A stretch of 64,000 nt of DNA from Rhypophila decipiens (lineage: Eukaryota > Ascomycota > Sordariomycetes > Sordariales > Naviculisporaceae). Below the pieces are notes generated by a model, which did not search any database, had not been told where the DNA came from, and worked only from the letters and a program-made list of their open reading frames with translations. The stretch is from NCBI GenBank assembly GCA_033297075.1, contig MU858144.1:62001-126000 (forward strand), written 5' to 3'. The translations under genes and the position numbers were made by a program. Shown here one piece after another: positions 31,350 through 43,039 of this stretch. Position 1 is the first letter of the stretch; each line of letters starts with the position of its first letter.

Positions 31350-32961
31350 ATGGGTCTCCGGTAAGTTTCCAGCTCCCGCATCCCCACGACCGCGTTGCTT
31401 CTTCCCGCCTTCTCGCGCCCGCGCATAGTGAACGGGCCACTTCGCATCGCGCATCCATCGATTTGCGACCGACAAAATCATCTCCCATCTGGTTTTATCA
31501 TCTTGCACAGGTATTTGCATGATCGCATCATCATTTACCATTTCCCCAGCATTTTTGGTGTTGAAATCTTGGGAGAGAAAAGGGGAAAGGTGGACTTTCG
31601 GCTGATCGCATAATCATCCAATCAGATTGTACCAACCGCCCGTTGAGTCGGACATCAAAGCGAGGCCCTCGGCCGAAAAGATCCTTTCCCACTCGCGCGG
31701 TATCACTAGACACTCTCGCATAGGCCTCAACTCTGAGCAACAGCAGGAGCGTCGACGCCGTGTCCTCACAAGTTTTGAAAGCCGTCTACCACCCAGAGAT
31801 GCACCGACTGGCACTACTGGGCCCAGTGACGCATATGGTGCGACCGGAAACGGCGAGAATGGCCGGCATTCGCTGCGCGACGTGGCCCATCGAGTGGGAA
31901 TACTCGACGAGCGTGTCGTAGCCATGTTTGGCGAGCGATGGGCGCACTTGCATGCCGACACCACCCCGTTCCGCGAGGTCGAATTCCGCGAGGCTGATGC
32001 CGATCGCACACCTCCAACCGCCCTTGCGTCCCTGTCCGCGATGGCTGTTGAGCCCGACTTCTTCCCACGGCGAACAGTTGGACTGCCGGCTGAGCATCTC
32101 AACTCTGTACGCCGTGTGGTTGCAAGTGCCCGCGAGGCCTACGCCCTCTCCAACTTGCCCCTCTCCAACTTGCGGTCTACGCAAGCCCCAAATCGCTCGG
32201 TTAGATAGCCCTCGTCTCCGGCATCCAACGTGCCATGACGTGTATATTTTGCTAACCATCTACAGCCCTATCGTCAAGCGCCGGCTGCTGCTGCTGTGCG
32301 CATTCGGAGAGGTCAGCGAGAGCGTGAGCGGAACGCGCGCCGACGGGCTGCTGCAGCCCCCGACAGCTTGCTCGACGTTGATTTGACGGGCGTGCCTCGT
32401 CGCCCTGAGGCACAACGAGTTCCCGAACCTGGCCAGGTGGATGGCTTGGGCGACCGTAACAGGAGCCTCAGCCCCGAAGGAGACAATGTCTGGCATACTC
32501 TTCTTAGCACGCTTACGCCCGATCCCACGCCGCCGAGCGTAGGGTCGTCGTTTGCTTCCGCCTCTGGCCCTGCCTCGGCTTCCCAAAGCGCCGCGACTCG
32601 CTCGTCGGCAACCTCGTTCACGGGTCCCGACGCCATGGAGGACCCTGCGCTCGAGCAACCTTGCGAATCGGCATGTGAAAATTCCGATACCGAGGGAGAC
32701 GAAGAGGAGGAAGCAGAACAAAATCCCCTGACACGCTTCCCGCCCACGAGGCGCGCCGATCAGCCGCGCACGTACGCTGATGTCGTCTCGCGAAGCAGCA
32801 GCTTTGATGAAGACGTGGAGGATAGGCTGGAGGTGATCACCAATATGGCAGGCATGCAGCGCATAGTGCGCACGCTAGCTGACCGAGAGGACCTCCCGGA
32901 CGAATGGTGGGCCCAGGTTGGCCTCAGCCGGACTCTAGCGCGAGGAGCGTCCACGAGTTGA
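31350..32961 (+). CDS. unrecognised, largely disordered protein
   Basis: Proposed exons: 31350-31360, 31626-32199 and 32266-32961, 426 aa. Exon 1 codes only MGL plus two bases; it is needed because exon 2 has no early ATG, and GTAAGT follows it directly. Intron 2 (32200-32265) has donor GTTAGA, an ideal GCTAACC branch and TACAG, and avoids an in-frame TAG. I do not recognise the family. The middle is Arg/Glu-rich then Ser/Pro/Ala-rich with an acidic run (EGDEEEEAEQ). Two parts look ordered: SLRDVAHRVGILDERVVAMF (around residue 90) and the C-terminal MAGMQRIVRTLADREDLPDEWW segment, which reads like a small conserved helical motif. Exon 1 is the least certain part. Confidence 0.6.
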
Positions 32962-35078
32962 GAAAAACAACTCGCCGGGCATCCTGGTCGAGGTTGAACT
33001 TTTGCCATTTCCTTGGCGAATCTGGAGATGGTCTTGAATTTTTTGGTTGATTTTTGGTTGATGAGCGGAGCATCCACATTTTGTGTATTCTCTCCAGGGG
33101 TCTGGAGTCTTTGGTGTTTATTGGTTTTGGTTATCCAGGTCCATGTGGTGGTATCTGATTGGGTTTGTGTGTATGGTTTTCGTTTATATGGGCCCGGGTT
33201 TCGAAAAGCAACGGGCCGAAGCGTGCTCCCTGGCTCTTTCTCGGGTACGGGCCGAGGGATGAGATGGGCCACATAATTCTCGGAGAGATTATGTTCTAAA
33301 AGCAGATTCCCTAGCGTTGATTGGGTTTCCATGCATCTTTTATATGGGATGTTTTTCGGAAATTTGTACGAATATTCTGTACATACACGAGCAACCTAAG
33401 TCCCCATCTAAGGGACGGGTGGTTGAGGTTAGCCATGATGGTCATATCGTATGGGCCGACCTAATATGGAAAACATTTTCAGCTCATTCGTTTGGTCCCA
33501 TATTGTATGGCCACTTCCGGATGAGATAGCGCGTGGTATGGAGGATATGTGTTGATTTAGTAGTCGTGGACTCTCTTCCGTGGATGTTCAATTCACGTCC
33601 CGATGGTGTTGTATCACGAATCAAGGTTTCATTGCAGCCGATGAGACGCATTTAGGTGCCGTGTTGGAAAGTGCCTCCGCTAGCACCATAATTCAAGTTT
33701 GTTTGGTTTTGCACTTGGTCCTCCTCGTTGCTTCCCATTTATATTGCACTTTTGGCTTTTTATATGGCCATCCTTTGTTTCATCACACCGCTCTGTTTTG
33801 CTTTGATTGTGCAACCACGGGACTTTGTCTCTTTTTATAGGATTCAATGACAGTCTGGAAATTCCACTCGATCTTGTCGTCATTGGTTGATGAGACCTGT
33901 TTGGCTGTTCTAGAAGCATGCTCAGTGATTACGGATACAAGATTAGCGCCTTTCCAAGTGCCAATTAGCATCCTCCACTTCCCACCCAGGCTCTCCTTAC
34001 AGGGCACAGAATGAACTAACGGCATATCGTCATTAGGCGACATTCAGGAGCCCAGAGAATTAATTCCATGAGGGCAGGTTGTCCACCCACGCACTCAGAA
34101 GCGCGAATAACCACCGAGGTGTCGCGTAACAGTACCTTCAGTTTTTACCCTGCTCTTCCGCAATATACCCAACCCTGACCTTAATATTTCTTGAATGTCG
34201 CTTTTTGTCATTGCTTCCTTGTTGCTTTGAGTGTGCAGAGACATTCTCCTCCTTGCTGAACCGACAAACATCTCCATCCTTCCAGGTTCCCCATACCCCG
34301 CCGAACGGAACCGTGAACAAGTTGAAACGAACCCAGACTCGCCCATTGCCCTCCGCCCTTGTAACCAAGTTTTTCCCCCCCTTCTACTTTGAACAATACC
34401 CTCACTCTCTTCCATGCTTATTTTCCTTTCCCGTCTAGAGTTTTGGTGGCAGCTTTCGATCCGATCTAAATATACGGACCGACCGACGGGCCATTCCAGT
34501 GAATATTTTTAGAGAAAGCGAGTTTACTGGACTAGAAAAGGTCGACAGCCTAGAACCTTAGGTGGTATTTCTAGCTCCTTTTACTGCCAAAGCTTCTCCA
34601 TCGTGAACCCCGCGACCCCAAGACCGACGATAAAAACAACGACGAAAGACGACTGAGACAAGAATCACGGCCAGCCGGCTGTGTCGTCTCCTTTTTTCCG
34701 GCTGCAAAGTCGAATTGGAGTCCTGGGGAGGATTCTGGGTTGGGTACCGAAAACAAAAATCAGGGAACAGTCACGAGTCGATCGAGGTACAACCAACCTG
34801 TTCGCCCTTGCCAAGCAAAATCGATGCCGCCGCATCCTCCAAGCGCAGCTCCCAGATCTCGAACCCCATAGACGAGCCTTCTCAGCGGGAATGCGAAGCG
34901 TAGAACGAAACCAACGACCGCCCTACCTCTGCAACTTTGTCGTCAACCCAAATACGCAATTGTGAAGCTCGGACACAGATCGATTCCTGCTTCGTGAAGC
35001 TCGACCCGGCGAGTCGGGTGGTGTGGAGGATACCCGGGCCGCTCCCCTCCTACCCGGGGCTCAGATCGAACCCCAGAC
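32962..35078. other. 2.1-kb region upstream of the SepH/Cdc7 gene
   Basis: No credible gene. The right-hand 500 bases have several short upstream ATGs (for example at 34822 and 34891), so the kinase mRNA may have a long 5' UTR with small upstream frames. The left part is T/G-rich 3' flank of the unknown gene. Confidence 0.35.
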
Positions 35079-38000
35079 ATGGCGCCAACCCCGTCAGGAT
35101 CGTCCTCGGCGGAGAGGGGGTATCACGGAGGAGGCAATGGAAAGGGCCAAGTCGTCGCAGCAAAGATGCCGGGCACCCCGCGGCGAGATACAGGAGGACA
35201 CAGGCAGGAGAAGGCGGTGCAAGACCCAGGATTGAAGGACTATGTAAGTCTTTTGCTCTACAGAGAGACATCTTTCTCCGTCTTCTTCTACGGGCACATC
35301 TTTATGTATCCTACAGAAAAGTTTCTGTCGGATTCATATGGATCGGTGCCTGTGGTTGGCATAGACAATGGGACGGACAACAGGCATATGCGGCCCGTTC
35401 CCTCGCCCCCTGGATTTTGTCCCAGTGGCTTTTAATATTCACCCGGGATTTCTTTGTCCAAAAGTCAACCCCCCTACTGCCCATTCTCTACATCGGAACA
35501 AGTGACGGGAGTCATTGTGAGTTTGAGACATGGCTGACGAATCTCTCGGGATTGTGTTTTCTAGCGACTCGGCGACTGCATCGGCAAAGGTGCTTTTGGA
35601 TCTGTTTACAAGGCCTTCAATTGGGGCACCGGAGAGGCAGTGGCTGTGAAACAGATCAAGCTGGTAGATGTCCCAAAGAGCGAGCTTCGTATGATAGAGG
35701 TAAGACGACCTTGGTCGACAGTTATCTTCTGTCACAATGCTAATGACAAATGTGATAGGCCGAAATCGATCTGCTCAAGAACCTCCACGTAAGTGACAGG
35801 ACAAGAGAAAGAATCAGGGGGCACATTATCTGACTGGTAACAGCATGACAACATTGTGAAGTACATTGGGTTTGTAAAATCGGCAGACTGTCTGAACATC
35901 ATCCTAGAGTTGGTCACCTCCCCCGGATCCTATTCTTGTCGCTGCTGCTAATAAGTGTCCTAGGTATTGCGAAAATGGCTCGTTGCATTCAATATGCAAG
36001 GCTTACGGAAAGTTTCCAGAGAACCTCGTAGGTGTCTACATGACGCAGGTTCTCCAGGGCCTGCAGTATTTGCACGACCAAGGTGTCATCCATCGGGATA
36101 TCAAAGGAGCCAACATCTTGACCACCAAAGATGGCACAGTCAAGCTCGCCGACTTTGGCGTGTCGACAAGCACCCTAGCGGGACCCGACAAGGAGGCCCA
36201 GGTGGTAGGCACGCCGTACTGGATGGCCCCTGAGATCATCCAGCTCTCGGGTGCCACGTCAGCGTCGGACATATGGAGTGTCGGATGCACAGTGATAGAA
36301 CTGCTACAGGGAAGACCGCCGTATCATAACCTGGCAGCTATGCCCGCTCTCTTCGCCATTGTGAACGACGACCACCCACCTCTTCCCGAAGGTGTTTCCC
36401 CAGTATGTCGGACCCCCGTGCACTCCCGGAAGCTGGTGAACTCAGAGACTGACGAGCTGACGCGATTGGACAGGCTGCCCGAGACTTTTTGATGCAATGC
36501 TTTCAAAAGGATCCAAACCTTCGAGTCTCGGCCAGAAAGCTGTTACGGCACGCCTGGATCACGGGCTGCCGAAGAAGCGATGCACCCGTTTCCAAGGCAC
36601 CGTCCAATTTCAGCCAGGCCGTTGAGGAAGTGAAACAGTGGAACAAGGCGCTCAAATCCTCTGAGACGAACCTCAGAGCTTCGACCGGCTCTGATAGCAG
36701 TGGTGTGCCGAGTCGTTTTGCTCCGTCTGAAGCCAATCGGTCGGCCCTGACGACACCTGCAAAGGGTCCATTGCTATTGAAGCCGCGTCCTACTGCCGAG
36801 GCCTTTAGGTCCCCTGAACTTGCCGGTGAGTTGCACTTGGCGGTGACATGAATGACTGACGAAAACGATTCTAACTCGGTGTATCAGACGACGATAATTG
36901 GGATAATGACTTTGCCACCACCATCTCCCCCGGCGCTCTCCATCTTCCGCATATCAAGGGCCAGGATAATTTTGGCGGCCTACTCTCGTCGGATAGGCTC
37001 AAAGAGTTTGCTTTTACTGAAGGCCCGCGTGAAAACTCAGACAACTGGGACAGTACCTTTGACGGTGAACTCGCGACTATCAAGGGCCTTGGACAGTGGG
37101 CCGTCCCGGATCCCCAAGAGCAGACAATCCGACCTTTGCCAAGGAGGACTGAAAGGAGCTCGGAATCCAAGGCACCTCCAAACCACAGACGTCAAAAGAG
37201 CAGCAAGAATTCGACTTCAAGCAGCGCGCCAAAGGCCACATCGCCTTTGAAGGCTCAGTTTGGCACCAAGTTTGAGCTCCCGCCGCGACGCGATCTCCTT
37301 TTCCGGGAGCAATCCAACGAAGACTACTCCGACCTGTTTGATGACAACGATAACGTGTTCAATCACAGGCTCAAGGGTGCCGGCAAGGATGCTCCTCAGC
37401 TATTCCATCCATCAGATCTCACCAGTCTCCCGCGATCTACCCAGTCGCCAGTGTTTGGGAGCATGCGTAGACAGACCTCATCCCGGCCGTCTGTCCTTCC
37501 AGATCAGCCTATGCGGAGATCACGGTCCACTGTGGAGATTACCCAGTTTGCCGAGGACGAGGATGACGAAGATTTCTCTGACATATTTGGTGGAGACCCG
37601 GCGGCGGAGTCTGAAGAGAGCGACAGGGGTTCGGAAGACGGCCAAGGGCAACTCATGCTGCTCTCCAAACTGTCCAACAGCTCCTGGCTGGGCGACGATG
37701 AGGACGAAGACGACCCGTTTGCCATGATGGATCCCGGATGGAACGAGATGGACCTCGAGGCCAATATTGCGCGCGACCGCCATGCTAGACTGGCCGAAAA
37801 GGTCGAGGAGCTGGTGAGGTCGATGAAGACGACCGAGGGCGAGGACATCTTGTCTGAGCTGGCCGAGGATCTGTTGAATCTCACTTTTGAGAGCCCCGAG
37901 GTCAAGAATATGATTATCAGTGCACACGGCTTGTTGCCCATTCTGGAGATTCTCGAGCCGTGCACAGTCAAGAGCAGGCAACACATGATCCTGCAGCTGC

Positions 38001-40202
38001 TCAAGATTGTGAATGCGGTGAGTTCTGTCCCTTTTGCTGACAAGTACGATGTAAGCACTGTGCTGACATATTGAATAGATAATTCTGGACGATGTCGAAC
38101 TGCAAGAGAACCTGTGCTTCGTCGGTGGCATCCCCATCATCACCAAGTTTGCAGCCCGGCAATACTCTAATGAGATTCGGCTGGAAGCCGCTGCATTTGT
38201 CCGCCAGATGTACCAAACCTCGACTCTGACGTTGCAAATGTTTGTCAGTGCTGGCGGTCTCAATGTCCTTGTGGAGTTTCTTGACGAAGACTATGACGCC
38301 TCGAGGGACCTCGTGCTCATTGGCGTCAATGGCATTTGGAATGTGTTTGAGCTCCAAGGCCCGACGCCAAAGAATGATTTCTGCAGGATCTTTTCACGCA
38401 GCAAGATCCTCGACCCTCTAGCTGCCATCCTGCACAAGGTTCTTGACGAAGAGGAGGGCCCGCTCTCGGAGCTGGTCGAAGGACGCATTGTCAATATTTT
38501 CTATCTCTTTTCACAGGCTGAAAACTATGTCAAGGAGGTTGTGGCTGATCGACAGGTGTTGAAGACGGTACTCAAGGACCTCAGACGGATGACGCCGTCG
38601 CACCAAATCACCATGCTCAAGTTCATCAAGAACCTGTCCATGTTATCGACAACTCTCGAGTCGTTGCATTCCGCCGACGCCATTGACTTTTTGATTGACG
38701 TACTCAGCCATTCCATGAGGAGGGGCCAGACCAACTTTCGTGAGATCTCAAACCAGGTGCTCAACACCATGTTCAACCTCTGCCGGCTCAGCAAGGAGCG
38801 GCAGGAATATGCTGCGAGCAACGGCATCATTCCACTCCTACTCAAGATCATGAGGACGGACCGACCCCCCAAGGAATTCGTCCTCCCAATTCTATGTGAC
38901 ATGGCCCATTCGGGCAGCAAGGGGAGGAGATATTTGTGGCAGAATAATGGCCTGGACTTTTATGTATCCCTACTTGCCGACCAATACTGGCAAGTCACGG
39001 CCCTTGACGCCATCTTTGTGTGGCTCCAGGAAGAAACTGCCAAGGTGGAGAGCCATCTGCTCGACGGCAGTTTCACCGCGGCCATCATGTCCTGCTTCGA
39101 CACGACCAAGGCAAACGCCTTCGACCCCAACCTTTTGGAGCCTTTACTCAAAGTGCTTCGACTCAGCCCTTCGGTAGCAGCATCTCTCGCTCAGGCAGAA
39201 ATGTATGCCGGTATCGCGCAGAAGCTTAGCCACAAGAAGGCTGTCGTACGACTTAATCTGCTCCGTCTTGTACGAAATATTATGGACGGCTGTGAAGCCA
39301 ATAATGCCTCGATGGCATCTATCAGCTCCTCCAGCACAGGGAAACAGCTGCGCCTACTATTTGATGACATTCAGACTCTGGCGGACAAGGACCCTGCCGT
39401 GCTGGTTAGGAACCTGGCGTCTGAGCTGGTCAAAAGCCATATCAATTTCGACCTGCAACACGATGTCATGGCCATCGGTTCGTTGGGCATTGGTTCTACC
39501 GGGAGCGGAAACAGCACAGCTGGGTCACATGCGAGCGGCTCTCGGTCTCGCTCCGGCCCGCGCCGCAATACGAGCTACACACCACCCAATCTGCAGCACT
39601 CGAGCTTCTCTATGCCACCTACTCCGACGCATGGGCACCGGCCGACTCAGTCCTCGGCCTTTATCGAGGTTGCTTCAACACCCAAACGGACGGCTGCCTC
39701 GATCGCGCAGGATCGCGACGCCGGTGTATTTCGGCCACGTAGCCGAGATGGCGCCGTGCCCGTCACTAGCATCCCTCGCCGGGTAAGCGGCGATTCCAAT
39801 GCCTCGGGGTCATCGTCGCTTGGGTCCGCGGTCAAAAGCCGACTACCCCGGACGTCAATGTCTCAGTTCACCCGTCCAACTCTTTCAAACTCCCTCTCGG
39901 CACCTCCGCCCCAGATGGCGTCGCGGAGCGAAAGTTCATCAAGTAATAAGGAAAACTACGGGCGGATACGTTCCGGATCGTCAGTCTCTGGTCAGGGCGG
40001 GTATTCTGTCTCGCCTACTACCACCATGTACCCTGGGAGCAGCAGCAGCAGCGCCAACCAAGCTGTTGGCCAAGGTAGTTACTCGTCGAGTGGTCGGCCG
40101 AGCAGTAGGGATAATAGGGAGACGTCTGTCTCGTCGAGCAGCAGCACGAGCGGCGGGAAGCGTCGGAGTCGAGCGCCTAGTTCGGATTTGCGGTGGTCTT
40201 AG
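35079..40202 (+). CDS. sepH: septation initiation network protein kinase (SepH / Cdc7 family, STE-like)
   Basis: Spindle-pole-body Ser/Thr kinase acting in the SIN cascade (Spg1-Cdc7-Sid1-Sid2) that triggers septum formation. Exons: 35079-35243, 35565-35699, 35759-35788, 35844-35908, 35964-36402, 36474-36825, 36888-38017 and 38079-40202, 1,479 aa to the first TAG. Kinase domain about 56-310: G-loop GKGAFGSV (62-69), K84 in VAVK, HRDIK with D177, DFG with D195, GTPYWMAPE. Intron 4 uses the rare donor GTTGGT. After an acidic linker, residues about 640-1230 form ARM-like helical repeats ([20 protein letters not shown] and following). The tail is Ser/Arg-rich. The frame remains open after the TAG at 40200-40202 (separate entry). 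Introns 1 (321 bp) and the kinase-domain joins all restore family sequence. Confidence 0.93.
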
Positions 40203-40925
40203 GAAGATCTTCGTCAGTCTCGACAACCTACGCCTCTGCCTCACCGTCGTTCTCGTCCGCCGCCGCAGTCGATGACAACGCAATCGCCACAGCAGAACTC
40301 TTTGGGGGTGGAAGGACGGTCTCCTTCGCGCTCGCTGGAAAAGAAGGATTCATATATGATGGCTACTTCGCATCCCCCACCGCCTTCTTTGCCCGAGGGT
40401 TCTAGGTACCACCACCACCGTGGGCAGTTGTTGAGTGCTTCCACTTCACCCAGCCCTGTCAGAAATCGTGGCAACGTCGTGCAAGGGCAAGGAAGTAATA
40501 GCAAGAACCTCGCCGTCCCAAATCTAAATGAGCCAAGCAGTGTCCCAACCTCGATTTCGCATTTGTGTACTGGCTCGAGCCCTTCTGCACGCAGTTCTGG
40601 TGGCATGTTGGGCAGATCTTCCAGCCAGAGGACAGCAAGGGATCGAAGGAGCGGGTCTAGTGACGCTGGGATGATGCAGAGCAGGCCACGGAGCGCGATT
40701 GGCAGTTTTGAGATGTGCCTTGATGGTGATAATTTTGAGGTGAAGGAAGAAGAGGTCGCGGATGCAGATGCGGATGAGTCGACTGGGACGGTGATTGCTC
40801 TCAAGGTGCCGCCTGGTCTTGTCGCGGAGGGAAAGAAAGACCGGGAGTATTTACGCCAGCGTCATCGGCGGCATTATTCGCAGCAACGGTCGTCAAGGGA
40901 GCAAAGGGGGAGCAGACAGGAGTAG
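40203..40925 (+). other. in-frame open extension after the SepH stop codon
   Basis: Directly after TAG (40200-40202) the same frame stays open for 240 codons to the TAG at 40923-40925. The composition matches the SepH tail: Ser/Pro/Arg-rich (EDLRQSRQPTPLPHRRSRPP, then many SS, PSP and RS pairs), ending with a better-defined MCLDGDNFEVKEEE and VIALKVPPGLVAEGKK segment. It could be the true C-terminus reached by readthrough, by removal of an intron covering the TAG, or in a reference without this stop; or it may be a recently lost tail. A GTAGTT donor at 40075 with an acceptor ending at 40206 would be in frame but lacks a good branch point. Confidence 0.6.
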
Positions 40926-41923
40926 AGTGGGAGGGAATAAACAGATAATTTAATAGAGGCTGTGTGTTGTGTTAATACTTGCATCGGCGTTGCACATACG
41001 CTTGTTTTCCTTTTTTGTCTTTTTTTTATAATAGATACTTTTATTCATAGGGTGGCTTGGGTGGTTGGCTGGCTGGAATACATATTGTTGGGGTCTGGCT
41101 TGATTTTCTTTTCCCCTGGACAAAAACGAGGCTTTACTGTACAAAGTAATTTTGTTTTTGTTTCTCTTTTGTTTTTGTTGCTTGCATTGCGGATGGGATA
41201 GACATGGCATATTTGGTTTGATTCAAGATACGCATTGTGGACTTGCCCGCTTATCTTCCTATCCACTGCCTGCTGTGAGTGATACGGGAATATCAAACAC
41301 ATTGAGCTTTCTTTGATGTAAATTATAAGTGAGCAAAGAAGGTTATGGCTCGGCCCGGCTTGTTTTCTGTGGTATGTCCCTGTTATGGGGTAAGACATGT
41401 ACCTACGTACGATTAGGTTTACGTATCGAAATGGGATTGTGGTTTAATATGGCTTGTCTTTCTCGCTCTTTTATGCTTATATTATGTTTATGTGTACTCT
41501 TGAGGTTGTTAGCATGGCACCGCCGTGTCAGGTATGTTACGGTACAGTACGAAATATATGTACAGTATTACCCCAACACTTGCAAGCTCCATGCCTGGAG
41601 GAAACCACGCTCCATTTTGTGCAGCTGTAACAGATAAGCAAGATCGAGATTTCGAAGCACCGGCTATCGGTTCACGATGCTGACATGGTGATGATATGGG
41701 CGTTTGGTGGTGGTGTCGTCACGACAGGTGGGTGTTTCCTTCCTCGGGTTGCCCGCCCCCCCCCAACAGTTCGTCACCTCACCTCAGACCACCCTCCATA
41801 ATTAGAGAAGGGAAATTCTCTCACACCCACGAAACCTCTCTCACTCACCTGCCTACCTACGCATCTGGGCATCTTCGTTTCCTTGCAGTGTTCATATTGT
41901 CGCAGACAAAACAAAACACAAAA
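40926..41923. other. intergenic region SepH / tetraspan gene
   Basis: 1.0 kb, T-rich at the left (3' flank of the kinase gene) and pyrimidine-rich near 41750-41900, typical of a fungal promoter/5' UTR for the next gene. No gene is seen. Confidence 0.4.
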
Positions 41924-43039
41924 ATGACACGGCCCATCGTGTATGGCGCTGCTTTGGCGGTCTTGATTGCTGGTGAGTGAAAGAAATCCTATCATACCCA
42001 TGGCGACGTCATTCTTACTTATCGCTTGTTGCTGTCCCCCCACTTTTTACATCTACGCAGATTGATGTTGTTGATCAGTCGCGACGAGGATAGCATGATT
42101 TCCTCGTTTTCTTTCTCTTACTGCTTTTTCGACTGCTTTTCATGGTTCTTCATTTCCTCGTGCTTTGCAGAATTTTGAGATGTAAAGTGATGACTGCCCC
42201 AAATATGGGGAGAGTGATCCTTGATAAGTTGAAGCAAATCACACACATGCACAAACCTATTGCCCCGTGAATTCATGTTAACCAATCAATGAAAACTCAA
42301 GAGACAGTTAACTAACAAATTTTTTTAATTTTTTTTAAAAAAAAGCAACAATCATGACCATAACCTCAGTGGCAACAACAGAATGGGTGACCTACTCTTC
42401 AGTGTCCTCCCAACCCGGCCTCACCAACAACTCCCAAATCCACGACAAAATAGGCCTCTACAAGCGATGCACAACCGTAGACGGCATCAAACACTGCAGC
42501 ACATTCCCAGACGAAAGGACATGTTCTACTTCTGGCGGAGAGAGCGAATACGACAGGGCCCTCTGCTCAACGTGGAAAACAGCCGGGTTTTTGGAGATCC
42601 TTGCTGTCATGGTCGAGCTGGTTACTGTGGTGGGATTTATGCTTGCTATCGGGGGTGGTAAGCAGAAGAGAGAGAAGGGCTGGAAGTTGCTGTGTGCTTT
42701 GATGGGTGCGGCTGGGGTGTTGAGTTTTGTTGGGATGAGTATTGTGGTATGTTTTCTTCTTCTTAATATCTGTTTGGTTTCCGGGCTTGATTTCTAAGGA
42801 TGGGTTGTTTCGAGCAAAGGACGCAACTGACGTGCCTTTTGACTACCTAGGCAATCCTTCTCGACCAAGACGACATGTTCAATGTGCCCGGGTATAAGCT
42901 GGATCGGTCGTGGTATCTCGCCACGGTTAGCGGTGTCATGACGGTTGCCATGTCTTTTGGGCTGGCTGTATCGGCGTTTATGCTCGCGCCCGAGGATGGT
43001 TACGAGATTTTGAGGGACTCTCCAGGTGTCCGGGTATAG
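41924..43039 (+). CDS. claudin/SUR7-like four-transmembrane protein
   Basis: Exons 41924-41972, 42346-42746 and 42851-43039, 212 aa. Intron 1 (373 bp) has a TTAACTAAC branch but an A-rich acceptor (AAAAG); intron 2 is 42747-42850. Four hydrophobic segments lie near residues 5-26, 97-119, 131-154 and 171-195. The large first loop has W30, a GLY-x-x-C motif with C58, then C67, plus C76 and C90. W...GLx..C(8)C is the signature of the PMP22/claudin superfamily, to which the fungal SUR7/PalI and Fig1 proteins are also compared. A plasma-membrane role in cortical domains or cell contact is inferred; I cannot name the orthologue. Confidence 0.75.
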
